IMG/VR virus record: IMGVR_UViG_3300021135_000018
Location: 1 to 42,113 of that record
DNA length: 42,113 nucleotides
Origin: a virus
Strand: one strand, 5' to 3'
Shown: piece by piece, positions 5,872-11,902 of the stretch
How the letters are laid out: each line of letters begins with the position of its first letter
How positions within the stretch are numbered: the first letter of the stretch is position 1
Translations under genes and position numbers: made by a program
Notes under the pieces: generated by a model
The model's database searches: none
Seen by the model: the letters and a program-made list of their open reading frames with translations, nothing else
What the model was told of the DNA's origin: nothing

Positions 5872-5900
5872 TTAACACATACGGTAATTGGTAGTATAAT
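5872..5900 (+). promoter_or_regulatory. sigma70-type promoter before tRNA-Glu
   Basis: TTAACA (5872-5877), 17 bases, TATAAT (5895-5900), about 50 bases ahead of the tRNA. Confidence 0.6.
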
Positions 5901-5952
5901 AGCTACTTGAAGTTAAGTAATACGCTCTTTAACAGTTTGGAAGTTTTACAAT

Positions 5953-6025
5953 ATCGCATTCATCTAGTGGCCTAAGATACTGCCCTTTCACGGCAGGTAC
6001 ACGGATTCGAATTCCGTATGCGATA
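5953..6025 (+). tRNA. tRNA-Glu (TTC)
   Basis: 73 nt, acceptor ATCGCAT/ATGCGAT, anticodon arm CTGCC-CTTTCAC-GGCAG, T loop TTCGAAT; CCA is not encoded. Pairs A1-T72 rather than the common G1-C72. Confidence 0.92.
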
Positions 6026-6041
6026 CACATAGTAAATTTTG

Positions 6042-6075
6042 TATAAATACAAGTATGACATATTACTACTTGTAT
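6042..6075 (+). promoter_or_regulatory. late promoter embedded in a start-masking hairpin
   Basis: A perfect TATAAATA (6042-6049) puts the transcription start exactly on the A of ATG 6055. ATACAAGTA (6047-6055) pairs perfectly with TACTTGTAT (6067-6075), so read-through RNA from the tRNA promoter would lock the start codon into a 9-bp stem, while the late RNA begins inside the stem and escapes it. Confidence 0.75.
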
Positions 6076-6666
6076 CAAATCACTAATTTAGTGAATGCAA
6101 AAATTTACGTTGGAGTACATAAAACGAAATCATTAGATGACGGATATATGGGCTCTGGAAAAATTATTCAATGTGCAATTAAAAAACACGGAATTGATAA
6201 TTTTAAAAAAGACATACTTGAGACTTTTGACACATCAGAAGCTATGTATGCACGTGAGAAAGAAATAGTAACAGATCAGTTTCTGTTACGCGAAGATACC
6301 TATAACTTACGTAGAGGCGGAACTGGCGGATTTGATTATATAAACAAGCAACCATGGGTGCATACTACAAACAGGATAATAGGAGATATAAAGAAAAGTA
6401 AAACATTAAAAGGTAGACGCCCTTCTGAAAATACGTTAATAGCAGTAAGGTTAATGCATCAAGACGGAAGAGTAAAGTATGATACGTTTACTGGTAAACA
6501 GCATACCATCGAAACTAAACAAAAAATGTCAATTGCGAAAAAAGGAAAAGGATGCAATCAGCATAACAGTCAATTCGGTACTATATGGATAACGGATGGT
6601 ATAAGTAACAAAAAAATAAAGAAAGATGTTACTATTCCAGAAGGATGGAATAGAGGTAGAAGTTAA
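6055..6666 (+). CDS. GIY-YIG homing endonuclease
   Basis: 203 aa. The nuclease core is at the N-terminus: Y5-L-Y7 for GIY and Y18-V-G20 for YIG, with the Glu of the active site expected in the region around AREKEIVTDQFLL. A NUMOD3-like module (TIETKQKMSIAKKGK) and a C-terminal IWITDG-containing domain follow, as in Seg-type phage endonucleases. There is no ribosome binding site; the late promoter makes a leaderless message. It lies between tRNA-Glu and a long-stem RNA element, so the tRNA cluster is the probable homing site. Confidence 0.9.
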   Translation: MTYYYLYQITNLVNAKIYVGVHKTKSLDDGYMGSGKIIQCAIKKHGIDNFKKDILETFDTSEAMYAREKEIVTDQFLLREDTYNLRRGGTGGFDYINKQPWVHTTNRIIGDIKKSKTLKGRRPSENTLIAVRLMHQDGRVKYDTFTGKQHTIETKQKMSIAKKGKGCNQHNSQFGTIWITDGISNKKIKKDVTIPEGWNRGRS

Positions 6667-6670
6667 GACC

Positions 6671-6776
6671 ATATTAAAACATATTTGACCAAGTCGGTGT
6701 TCCTTGATGCTAGGATTAGAGCGGACAGCAGTCCGCGAGATGTAGTTGCGATATTACAGCAAGTGTGTTTTAATAT
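6671..6776 (+). ncRNA. long-stem RNA element D in the tRNA cluster
   Basis: A 17-bp closing stem (6671-6687 with 6760-6776, two G-U, no mismatch) encloses about 72 bases including a perfect hairpin GCGGAC-AGCA-GTCCGC (6721-6736). Layout and size match elements A and B. It lies just ahead of tRNA-Gln. Confidence 0.6.
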
Positions 6777-6787
6777 AGTAAGTCTAT

Positions 6788-6861
6788 TGGCTCATGGTGT
6801 AGTGGTAGCACAACAGGTTTTGATCCTGTTAGTTGTAGTTCGATTCTACATGGGCCTGCCA
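6788..6861 (+). tRNA. tRNA-Gln (TTG)
   Basis: 74 nt with encoded CCA. Anticodon arm ACAGG-TTTTGAT-CCTGT, T loop TTCGATT. The first acceptor pair is T1-T72, a mismatch; weak first pairs are common in glutamine tRNAs. Confidence 0.92.
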
Positions 6862-6888
6862 AGTTTTAATGGAGTGGAAATACCATAC

Positions 6889-6931
6889 TATCAGTCCGTT
6901 ATGTATAAATACATATATAGGAGAACTGATA
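6889..6931 (+). promoter_or_regulatory. late promoter embedded in a start-masking hairpin
   Basis: TATCAGT (6889-6895) pairs perfectly with ACTGATA (6925-6931), whose last base is the A of the ATG. The late box TATAAATA (6904-6911) lies in the loop, itself inside ATGTAT-AA-ATACAT (6901-6914). Late RNA starting near 6917 keeps the AGGAGA site (6919-6924) but loses the 5' arm. Confidence 0.7.
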
Positions 6932-7329
6932 TGTTTAAGAACAGTAAGAAACAAGGTGACGCTGGATTAGGGCAAGCAATAGCATATTTTACAATGAAAG
7001 GATATGATGTTGCGTTGCCACTAACAGATAGCGCAGACTGGGATATGATTGTTGAGATAGATGGTGAACTTAAAAGAGTCCAAGTTAAAACATCTAAACA
7101 ACTATCTAAAACGGGTATAATGATGTTTAATGCTAATGTAAATGGCGGCAACATGTCATTTAATAAAAAACCTAAACTTATACCAGAACAACAATGGGAT
7201 TTATTGTTCTTACATCACTTAGTGACAAATAAGCAAGCATTGATTCCTAAAGAAGCACTAACTACAAAAGGTCAAGTGAACTTAGGTAGTAGTCAATGTA
7301 AGTATAAAGATTTTATGATTAATGGATGA
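6931..7329 (+). CDS. PD-(D/E)XK-type homing endonuclease (PDDEXK_5-like)
   Basis: 132 aa from ATG 6931 with AGGAGA seven bases upstream; longer starts would run through tRNA-Gln. Residues 8-56 match the group I intron-associated PD-(D/E)XK family that includes I-Ssp6803I: QGDAGLGQAIAYF, then GYDVALPLTD, WDMIVE with D38, and VQVKTSK with Q51-V-K53. The catalytic acidic residue before the Lys is Gln, as in that family. Its stop codon lies six bases inside tRNA-Tyr. It is the third endonuclease class in this tRNA cluster. Confidence 0.8.
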   Translation: MFKNSKKQGDAGLGQAIAYFTMKGYDVALPLTDSADWDMIVEIDGELKRVQVKTSKQLSKTGIMMFNANVNGGNMSFNKKPKLIPEQQWDLLFLHHLVTNKQALIPKEALTTKGQVNLGSSQCKYKDFMING

Positions 7330-7409
7330 GCGGCGCAGTTGGAGAGGCGCGGGAGACTGTAAATCTCTTTTCCCTGAATGAGTAGGTTCGAATCTTACCT
7401 CATCCACCA
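7324..7409 (+). tRNA. tRNA-Tyr (GTA)
   Basis: 86 nt, class II with a long variable arm and encoded CCA. Acceptor GGATGAG/CTCATCC, anticodon arm GGAGA-CTGTAAA-TCTCT, T loop TTCGAAT. Its first six bases overlap the 3' end of the endonuclease gene. Confidence 0.95.
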
Positions 7410-7556
7410 ATTTAGTTGTGTCGTCGGTTCGAAGCCAACCTGTAATCAAGCGAAATAGCAGTTACAGTAGTTTACTTGGTAAAACAACAACAATTTTTGT
7501 AGTAAATTTAATAGGAGCAACACATGAAGCGAGTTAAACTTTAGTGTCGTCTTTAA
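7410..7556 (+). other. tRNA spacer with T-arm-like fragment and a six-codon frame
   Basis: GTCGG-TTCGAAG-CCAAC near 7423-7439 looks like a lone T arm of a decayed tRNA. CTGTAA and TTACAG nearby form a hairpin. At 7524 an ATG with TAGGAG upstream opens MKRVKL and a stop, just before the 21-bp hairpin; it may be chance. No full tRNA or gene is seen. Confidence 0.4.
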
Positions 7557-7615
7557 TCCCATTGTACTGTATTAAAGGTAACGGCACGTTAAATCTTTAA
7601 TACAGTACAATGGGA
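7557..7615 (+). repeat. perfect 21-bp inverted repeat abutting tRNA-Lys
   Basis: Arms 7557-7577 and 7595-7615 are perfectly complementary around a 17-base loop that itself holds TAACG-GCA-CGTTA. The 3' arm includes the first four bases of tRNA-Lys, so this hairpin and the tRNA acceptor stem cannot form together. Confidence 0.9.
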
Positions 7616-7687
7616 GTATGGTGAAATTGGTTATCACATGGGACTTTTAATCCTTCGTTCAGAGTTCAAGTCTCTGTGCTCCTACCA
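7612..7687 (+). tRNA. tRNA-Lys (TTT)
   Basis: 76 nt with encoded CCA. Acceptor GGGAGTA/TGCTCCT, anticodon loop CTTTTAA, T loop TTCAAGT. The anticodon stem has a weak outer T-T pair. Both ends are also part of long flanking hairpins. Confidence 0.9.
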
Positions 7688-7795
7688 TAAGAAAGTACAT
7701 TGCTAACGCCTCTGAGAAGGGTTCCGGTAGTCCTGTATCAATTAATAGCTAAGTCAGCAGATGGGTTCGCTGAATGTAGTGTACTTCCTTATGGT
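7684..7795 (+). ncRNA. long-stem RNA element B in the tRNA cluster
   Basis: An 18-bp stem (7684-7701 with 7778-7795, one mismatch) starts on the ACCA end of tRNA-Lys and encloses 76 bases with a TCAGC/GCTGA hairpin. It shares AAAGTACATT and the opposite (A)GTGTrCTT arm with element A, suggesting common origin. No tRNA fold is visible inside. Confidence 0.6.
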
Positions 7796-7801
7796 TTCAA
7801 T

Positions 7802-7876
7802 GTTGTTTATAGTGTAGCGATAACACCCCATCCTGTGAAGATGGTATCACGAGTTTGAACCTCGTTAGACAACCCA
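7802..7876 (+). tRNA. tRNA-His (GTG)
   Basis: 75 nt with encoded CCA. The extra G-1 is encoded and faces C73, the identity pair of tRNA-His. Acceptor TTGTTTA/TAGACAA, anticodon arm CCATC-CTGTGAA-GATGG, T loop TTTGAAC. Confidence 0.95.
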
Positions 7877-7934
7877 ACTTTTAATATGGCTTCCGTCCGT
7901 AGAATACTGCTTGCAGTCGGCCCGGAAGTTCTTT

Positions 7935-8009
7935 GGCCGATTCGTATAATGATCATTACACGGGATTGTCTATCCTGCTATGAGAGTTTGATTCTCTCAT
8001 CGGTCGCCA
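7935..8009 (+). tRNA. tRNA-Asp (GTC)
   Basis: 75 nt with encoded CCA and discriminator G73. Acceptor GGCCGAT/ATCGGTC, anticodon arm CGGGA-TTGTCTA-TCCTG, T loop TTTGATT. The spacer before it (about 7888-7926) forms a hairpin with CTTCCG/CGGAAG arms and an inner ACTGC-TT-GCAGT. Confidence 0.95.
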
Positions 8010-8025
8010 AGTTTTAAAATAATAG

Positions 8026-8054
8026 TTGACAGTGTGTATTAGAACTGTTACACT
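8026..8054 (+). promoter_or_regulatory. sigma70-type promoter inside the tRNA cluster
   Basis: TTGACA (8026-8031), 17 bases, TACACT (8049-8054). It would serve the fMet, Thr and Gly tRNAs. Confidence 0.75.
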
Positions 8055-8232
8055 ATGTAGATAGTAACAAATAAGTATTTGGAAGAAAGTCGCAACTTAA
8101 TGTATTCGTGGGAAGGAGAGTGCGACATCCCGTCCGAAAGAGTAGGTGATGCTACGGTGTAACTCCGTCATTTGAATTACTGTATGATTCTGCACATACT
8201 TAACAGGCATGTATTTGCCGCAGAACTTATAT
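8055..8232 (+). other. structured leader before the initiator tRNA
   Basis: No gene is seen. Two hairpins stand out: GTCGCA (8089-8094) with TGCGAC (8121-8126), and TTCTGC (8188-8193) with GCAGAA (8220-8225) enclosing ACATAC/ATGTAT. Probably processing signals for the downstream tRNAs. Confidence 0.45.
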
Positions 8233-8307
8233 CGCGGAGTGGGGAAGTGGCAACCCGGAAGGCTCATAACCTTTAGATCGGCAGTTCGAATCTGTCCTCC
8301 GCAACCA
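8233..8307 (+). tRNA. initiator tRNA-fMet (CAT)
   Basis: 75 nt with encoded CCA. The acceptor is CGCGGAG/CTCCGCA, so C1 faces A72: the mismatch that marks bacterial initiator tRNAs. The anticodon arm ends in GG-CTCATAA-CC, two of the three G-C pairs seen in E. coli, with an A-T pair at the third position. A phage-borne initiator tRNA is uncommon. Confidence 0.92.
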
Positions 8308-8312
8308 GTAAT

Positions 8313-8387
8313 GCCGCCTTAGCTCATTTGGTAGAGCAACGCACTTGTAATGCGTAGGCGCCCAGTTCGAACCCGGGAGGCGGACCA
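8313..8387 (+). tRNA. tRNA-Thr (TGT), acceptor stem one base short
   Basis: 75 nt. Anticodon arm ACGCA-CTTGTAA-TGCGT and T loop TTCGAAC. The 3' side reads AGGCGG-A-CCA where GCCGCCT needs AGGCGGC-A-CCA: C72 is missing, leaving G1 unpaired. It may be a decaying tRNA or one with an edited or atypical end. Confidence 0.85.
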
Positions 8388-8395
8388 ATTTTAAT

Positions 8396-8469
8396 GCGGC
8401 TATGATGTAATGGTAACCTAAAACTTTGCCAAAGTTTAATCGCGAGTTCGATTCTCGCTAGCCGCTCCA
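8396..8469 (+). tRNA. tRNA-Gly (GCC)
   Basis: 74 nt with encoded CCA. Acceptor GCGGCTA/TAGCCGC, anticodon arm with loop TTGCCAA, T loop TTCGATT. The anticodon stem is AT-rich (AAACT/AGTTT). Confidence 0.94.
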
Positions 8470-8477
8470 AATTTTGC

Positions 8478-8506
8478 TTGACAAAATGTCAAAACGAATG
8501 TATAAT
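8478..8506 (+). promoter_or_regulatory. consensus early promoter
   Basis: TTGACA (8478-8483), 17 bases, TATAAT (8501-8506), with AGGAGG then ATG 8534 downstream. It starts a run of tightly packed early genes. Confidence 0.9.
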
Positions 8507-8533
8507 ACACTTAATTAAAAAAAGGAGGCTGAC

Positions 8534-8926
8534 ATGTACTACGATGAAGTAAAGTTTGAAGAATTAAAAGGTAAGGTATTAGTTAGTGCAACAGTCTCTG
8601 ACTATAAAGATGAAATGAAGTTTGTAACAACAGACGGCGAAATATATACTTTGTATCACGCACAAGATTGTTGTGAATCAGTGGAAATTGAATCTATCGT
8701 TGGTGACTTAGCTGATTTAGTTGGCGAAGAAATCTTAATGGCAGAAGAAGCACAAAACTTATTTGACTTGATTAAATCTGCAGGAGTCGAAGAAGAAGAT
8801 GAATACGGTTCACACACTTGGACATTTTACAAACTAGCAACTCGCAAAGGGTACGTTGACATCAGATGGTATGGTTCGAGCAACGGGTACTATTCAGAGG
8901 AAGTTTCTTTTAAAAGAGAGAAATAA
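8534..8926 (+). CDS. DUF7448-like phage protein
   Basis: 130 aa with a perfect AGGAGG site. The middle section (HAQDCCESVEIESIVGDLADL) and the C-terminal pattern (WTFYKLATRKGYVDIRWYGS and SNGYYSEEVSF) match the DUF7448 type, a compact alpha-beta protein widespread in phages and of unknown function. The protein is acidic and has no membrane segment. It is the first gene after a consensus early promoter and is followed within a base or two by the next gene, so it heads an early operon. The family match is from memory of the motif pattern. Confidence 0.75.
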   Translation: MYYDEVKFEELKGKVLVSATVSDYKDEMKFVTTDGEIYTLYHAQDCCESVEIESIVGDLADLVGEEILMAEEAQNLFDLIKSAGVEEEDEYGSHTWTFYKLATRKGYVDIRWYGSSNGYYSEEVSFKREK

Positions 8927-8927
8927 T

Positions 8928-9089
8928 ATGACTTCTAAAAAACCACAGTGGGTTAAAGATAAAGAAGCACTGCAAACTGCGCCCCCAGAGACAATTATTA
9001 TAATTGGCAAAATGGGCGCAGATGGTGTTATTAACGGTCGGCTACCGAGCGGTGAAATCTATCATCGCAATAAAAGGCAACATAGATAA
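8928..9089 (+). CDS. small protein of unknown function
   Basis: 53 aa, ATG at 8928 right after the stop of the preceding gene, with AAGAGAG in the end of that gene as ribosome binding site. It has a hydrophilic N-terminus (KKPQWVKDKEAL), a short hydrophobic strand (TIIIIGKMG) and a basic C-terminus (RNKRQHR). Its stop overlaps the next ATG (TAATG), implying translational coupling. No family is recognised. Confidence 0.65.
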   Translation: MTSKKPQWVKDKEALQTAPPETIIIIGKMGADGVINGRLPSGEIYHRNKRQHR

Positions 9090-9460
9090 TGGACTTTACA
9101 ATTGACCCAGAGTACTTAACAAGTGTAACTATTCGCGATGAGTGGAACACGTATACACGTAATGGTCGTGTACCTACAGCAGAAGAACTTATTTTAATTA
9201 TTCAAGGCAAGGGTGAGTGCTCGACTACTAGTTCAGCCGACCACCCAGAGTTTGCTAAGTTACGTGAGGAACTAGGTTTGCTACGTTATATTCATATACA
9301 GCGTAGTTGGTGGAATGGCGATAGTGTATTAAAACCATTCACACTTAACGGAAGAAAGTTTAAGGTAGGAGCACAGTTTAGCAGTGGTAGTGCAATGGGT
9401 ACACACCTTATTGTACGTGCTAAACACCCAGAATATTATAAGGATGAATATGATGATTAA
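9089..9460 (+). CDS. conserved-looking protein of unknown function
   Basis: 123 aa, start overlapping the previous stop. It is soluble, with an N-terminal acidic part and a C-terminal segment rich in Gly and Ser (GRKFKVGAQFSSGSAMGTH). Aromatic pairs (RSWWNGDS) and the acidic tail (YYKDEYDD) are notable. No catalytic motif is visible. It overlaps the start of the phosphatase gene and is part of the same early operon. Confidence 0.65.
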   Translation: MDFTIDPEYLTSVTIRDEWNTYTRNGRVPTAEELILIIQGKGECSTTSSADHPEFAKLREELGLLRYIHIQRSWWNGDSVLKPFTLNGRKFKVGAQFSSGSAMGTHLIVRAKHPEYYKDEYDD

Positions 9461-9938
9461 ACCATGGATTGAAAACGTTAGTATGAAAGACGTACAAGTA
9501 GGCGAGCACTTTGATGCTGGCACTAACTCTATGCTTATTCAAATCGTTGACCCTATTACTCTTTTTCCAACACCAAAGTTTGCATTTAAAGAAGTGCATC
9601 AGTTTAAGTTTTTAGATGCAGAAGATACTGACGTTGCAGAGTACGGCGAAGAGCCATTGATTAGCGATCAGCAAGCAGAAGCAATTTTACAGTTGCTACA
9701 ACGTGCGCTAGCCGACAATATGAACATTGTTGTACATTGTCACGCTGGTTTATGTCGTAGTGGTGCAGTAGTAGAAATTGGTGTTATGATGGGCTTTAGA
9801 GATACTGAAAAGTTTCGCAGTCCTAACCTACGTGTTAAACACAAACTAATGAAATTGCTTGGGCTAACACATAACCCAGATGAGCAACACAACTGGCGTG
9901 ATGATTATAGACATCACTTAACTAAAAGCAATATGTAA
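9450..9938 (+). CDS. protein tyrosine / dual-specificity phosphatase-like protein
   Basis: 162 aa; start placed at ATG 9450, six bases after AAGGA, with ATG 9453 possible. The P-loop is unmistakable: H96-C97-x5-R103-S104 (HCHAGLCRSG), the cysteine-based phosphatase signature. The preceding hydrophobic strand MNIVVH and a following helix fit the fold. The general acid may be one of the Asp residues in FLDAEDTD. Phage phosphatases of this type may dephosphorylate proteins or nucleotides in early infection; the substrate cannot be read. It overlaps the upstream gene by 11 bases. Confidence 0.85.
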   Translation: MMIKPWIENVSMKDVQVGEHFDAGTNSMLIQIVDPITLFPTPKFAFKEVHQFKFLDAEDTDVAEYGEEPLISDQQAEAILQLLQRALADNMNIVVHCHAGLCRSGAVVEIGVMMGFRDTEKFRSPNLRVKHKLMKLLGLTHNPDEQHNWRDDYRHHLTKSNM

Positions 9939-9949
9939 AGGAGTAGTAC

Positions 9950-10144
9950 ATGATTAAGTTATCCCCAACGGGTAAGATATCCAAAAATGCTAACAAAGAA
10001 CTTTGTCTTAACACCGAGTTCAAAGTTAGCATTGATGTACGTAATGTAACGTACGATAACATTGATGAAAAGATTGCTGAGCTTATTGCAGAGGCACACA
10101 AAGTCAAACAAGTACTCGAACAAAACATAGTAACATCAAATTAA
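9950..10144 (+). CDS. small protein of unknown function
   Basis: 64 aa with AAAGGAG seven bases before the ATG. A beta-rich first half (KVSIDVRNVTYDN) leads to a C-terminal helix (EKIAELIAEAHKVKQVLEQN) that could form a coiled coil. No membrane segment. It ends eight bases before tRNA-Phe. No family is recognised. Confidence 0.65.
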   Translation: MIKLSPTGKISKNANKELCLNTEFKVSIDVRNVTYDNIDEKIAELIAEAHKVKQVLEQNIVTSN

Positions 10145-10152
10145 AAGAATAC

Positions 10153-10228
10153 GCAACCTTAGCTCATCTGGTAGAGCACCTGCTTGAAGCGCAGGGTGTG
10201 TTTGGTTCAAGTCCAAGAGGTTGCACCA
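10153..10228 (+). tRNA. tRNA-Phe (GAA)
   Basis: 76 nt with encoded CCA. Acceptor GCAACCT/AGGTTGC, anticodon arm CCTGC-TTGAAGC-GCAGG, T loop TTCAAGT. It lies apart from the main cluster, between two protein genes. Confidence 0.95.
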
Positions 10229-10255
10229 AACAGTAAATACATAAAAGGGCAGTAT

Positions 10256-10750
10256 ATGAAAAAACTGAATTTCGATGAAGTAAGTGAATTTATCAATGCA
10301 CAAAGTGATGAAACTAAAATCTACATTGGCGGTGATAGCACACGCTTTCGTAAGAATGGTGTATGGCATGCAGAATACACTATGGCAATTGTAGTACACA
10401 TTGATGGCAAACATGGTTGTAAAATCTTTGGCGAAAGCTCAACTGAAATTGATTACGACCAAAAACGTAATCGCCCAAGTATGCGTCTAATGAATGAAGT
10501 GTACAAAATTAGTGAACTATACTTAAAACTACACGAAGTATTAGAAGGGCGTGATGTTGCTGTACACTTAGATATTAACCCAAACGAAGCACACGGTTCA
10601 AGCTGTGTTGTGTCACAAGCAATAGGCTACATTCGTGGTACTTGCAACGTTATCCCAATGGTTAAACCTCATGCGTGGGCTGCATCGTATTGTGCGGACC
10701 GCTTGAAGGAAGTTATGGCAATGCAGGAAAATCAACGCAAAATAGCCTAA
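10256..10750 (+). CDS. RNase H-fold protein of the YkuK type
   Basis: 164 aa from ATG 10256; the frame is open further upstream through tRNA-Phe but that is not plausible as coding. The RNase H-like core starts IYIGGDSTR with D27, includes an AIVVHIDG strand, and ends with HLDINPNEAHGSS and KPHAWAASYCADR, matching the YkuK/DUF458 family of predicted RNase H-related proteins. The conserved acidic residues suggest metal binding; enzymatic activity in the family is little known. AAGGGCAG upstream may be the ribosome binding site. No terminator is seen between it and tRNA-Phe. Confidence 0.8.
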   Translation: MKKLNFDEVSEFINAQSDETKIYIGGDSTRFRKNGVWHAEYTMAIVVHIDGKHGCKIFGESSTEIDYDQKRNRPSMRLMNEVYKISELYLKLHEVLEGRDVAVHLDINPNEAHGSSCVVSQAIGYIRGTCNVIPMVKPHAWAASYCADRLKEVMAMQENQRKIA

Positions 10751-10778
10751 AGTGCTGTGTTATTTGTTGATAAAGTTC

Positions 10779-10808
10779 TTGACTTTGCACCACTGATTAT
10801 GCTATAAT
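10779..10808 (+). promoter_or_regulatory. sigma70-type promoter of the phosphoesterase gene
   Basis: TTGACT (10779-10784), 18 bases, TATAAT (10803-10808). Confidence 0.75.
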
Positions 10809-10865
10809 ACATTTTTATATAGTTGTTATTAAACATTTTATTTCTCTTAAAGGATACTTTTATTT

Positions 10866-11768
10866 ATGCTTAGACTCTGTATTGCATCAGATATACATTT
10901 GGAGTTTGGTAGCATTGAATTAACCAATACCTCTAATGCTGACGTGCTAATCTTAGCTGGCGATATATGTGTTGCTCGTGACATTGAATTAGCTGGCAAG
11001 AATATGTACAGCAATCGTAAACGTGCTGATCGTTATATTGAATTCTTTCAGCAGGTAAGTCGTGCGTTCCCTAAAGTTATTTACGTAGTGGGCAATCACG
11101 AGCACTATGATGGTGATGTTAAGTACACAAACGGCATTCTTAAACGTGCATTAGCAGAGTTTGAAAACATTCATATACTTGAAAAAGAAACATTGGAACT
11201 TGGTGACGTTACATTTATCGGTGCTACTATGTGGACTGATATGAATGGGGGCGATCCACTTACACTAGCGGGCATTAAAAATGCAATGAATGACTTTAGG
11301 TGCATTGATAACAGCAACAACATGGTTCAACGTAAAGTCCCATTATACGATGAAGGTGGTGAATTTAATAGTGTACGTAATGTTATTGGGTTTAAGTTTA
11401 AAGAAGAAGCAAGCAAGTTTACACCAACTGATGCTATGGATGATCACAAGCAGGCAATAGATTATATCAATCATGTTGTTACTAATGATACAACTAAGAA
11501 ATATGTAGTTGTGGGACATCACGCACCAAGTATGCAAAGCTGTGCTGATAGATTTCGTGGCGACAGGATTATGAACGGCGGGTTCTATACAGAGCTCGGT
11601 GACTTTATGGCATACCGCCCTCAGATTGCCTGCTGGATTCACGGTCACACTCACGATCCATACGATTATGTCATTGGGGAAACACGTGTTGTATGTAATC
11701 CACGTGGTTATATTGGATACGAAGCACAAGCAGTTGATTTTGAGTTAAAATACATAGATGTTGCATAA
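10866..11768 (+). CDS. calcineurin-like metallophosphoesterase
   Basis: 300 aa. All metal-binding motifs of the family are present in order: D9-x-H11 (SDIHLEF), GD (LAGDIC), GNHEHY, a later GHHAPS, and the terminal HGHTHD. The enzyme is predicted to be soluble, with two metals hydrolysing a phosphoester; substrates in this superfamily range from proteins to cyclic nucleotides and RNA. An adenylate cyclase is encoded 0.8 kb downstream, so cyclic-nucleotide hydrolysis is one possibility, but nothing in the motifs proves it. Own promoter; ribosome binding site AAAGGA. Confidence 0.88.
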   Translation: MLRLCIASDIHLEFGSIELTNTSNADVLILAGDICVARDIELAGKNMYSNRKRADRYIEFFQQVSRAFPKVIYVVGNHEHYDGDVKYTNGILKRALAEFENIHILEKETLELGDVTFIGATMWTDMNGGDPLTLAGIKNAMNDFRCIDNSNNMVQRKVPLYDEGGEFNSVRNVIGFKFKEEASKFTPTDAMDDHKQAIDYINHVVTNDTTKKYVVVGHHAPSMQSCADRFRGDRIMNGGFYTELGDFMAYRPQIACWIHGHTHDPYDYVIGETRVVCNPRGYIGYEAQAVDFELKYIDVA

Positions 11769-11812
11769 AAACAACACTTTTATTATTTTTATATCAAAAA
11801 ACAACAAAAAGA

Positions 11813-11841
11813 TTGACAGGGTTGATAAATACATATACACT
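11813..11841 (+). promoter_or_regulatory. overlapping early and late promoter of the outer-membrane gene
   Basis: TTGACA (11813-11818), 17 bases, TACACT (11836-11841). A late-type box GATAAATA (11824-11831) followed by C lies in the spacer. TATACAC repeats follow at 7-base spacing. Confidence 0.65.
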
Positions 11842-11902
11842 ATACACTATACAAATACTATAACTTATAGTGTATCAATTATTAATTAAGGAACTAAATC
11901 AA

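Noticed and set aside
6685-6930. Extended N-terminus of the PD-(D/E)XK gene
   Set aside because: The upstream part runs through tRNA-Gln and an RNA element, while ATG 6931 has a proper ribosome binding site and late promoter.
11821-11860. Short tandem TATACAC repeats as a CRISPR or iteron array
   Set aside because: Only about three 7-base units within a promoter region, with no spacers.
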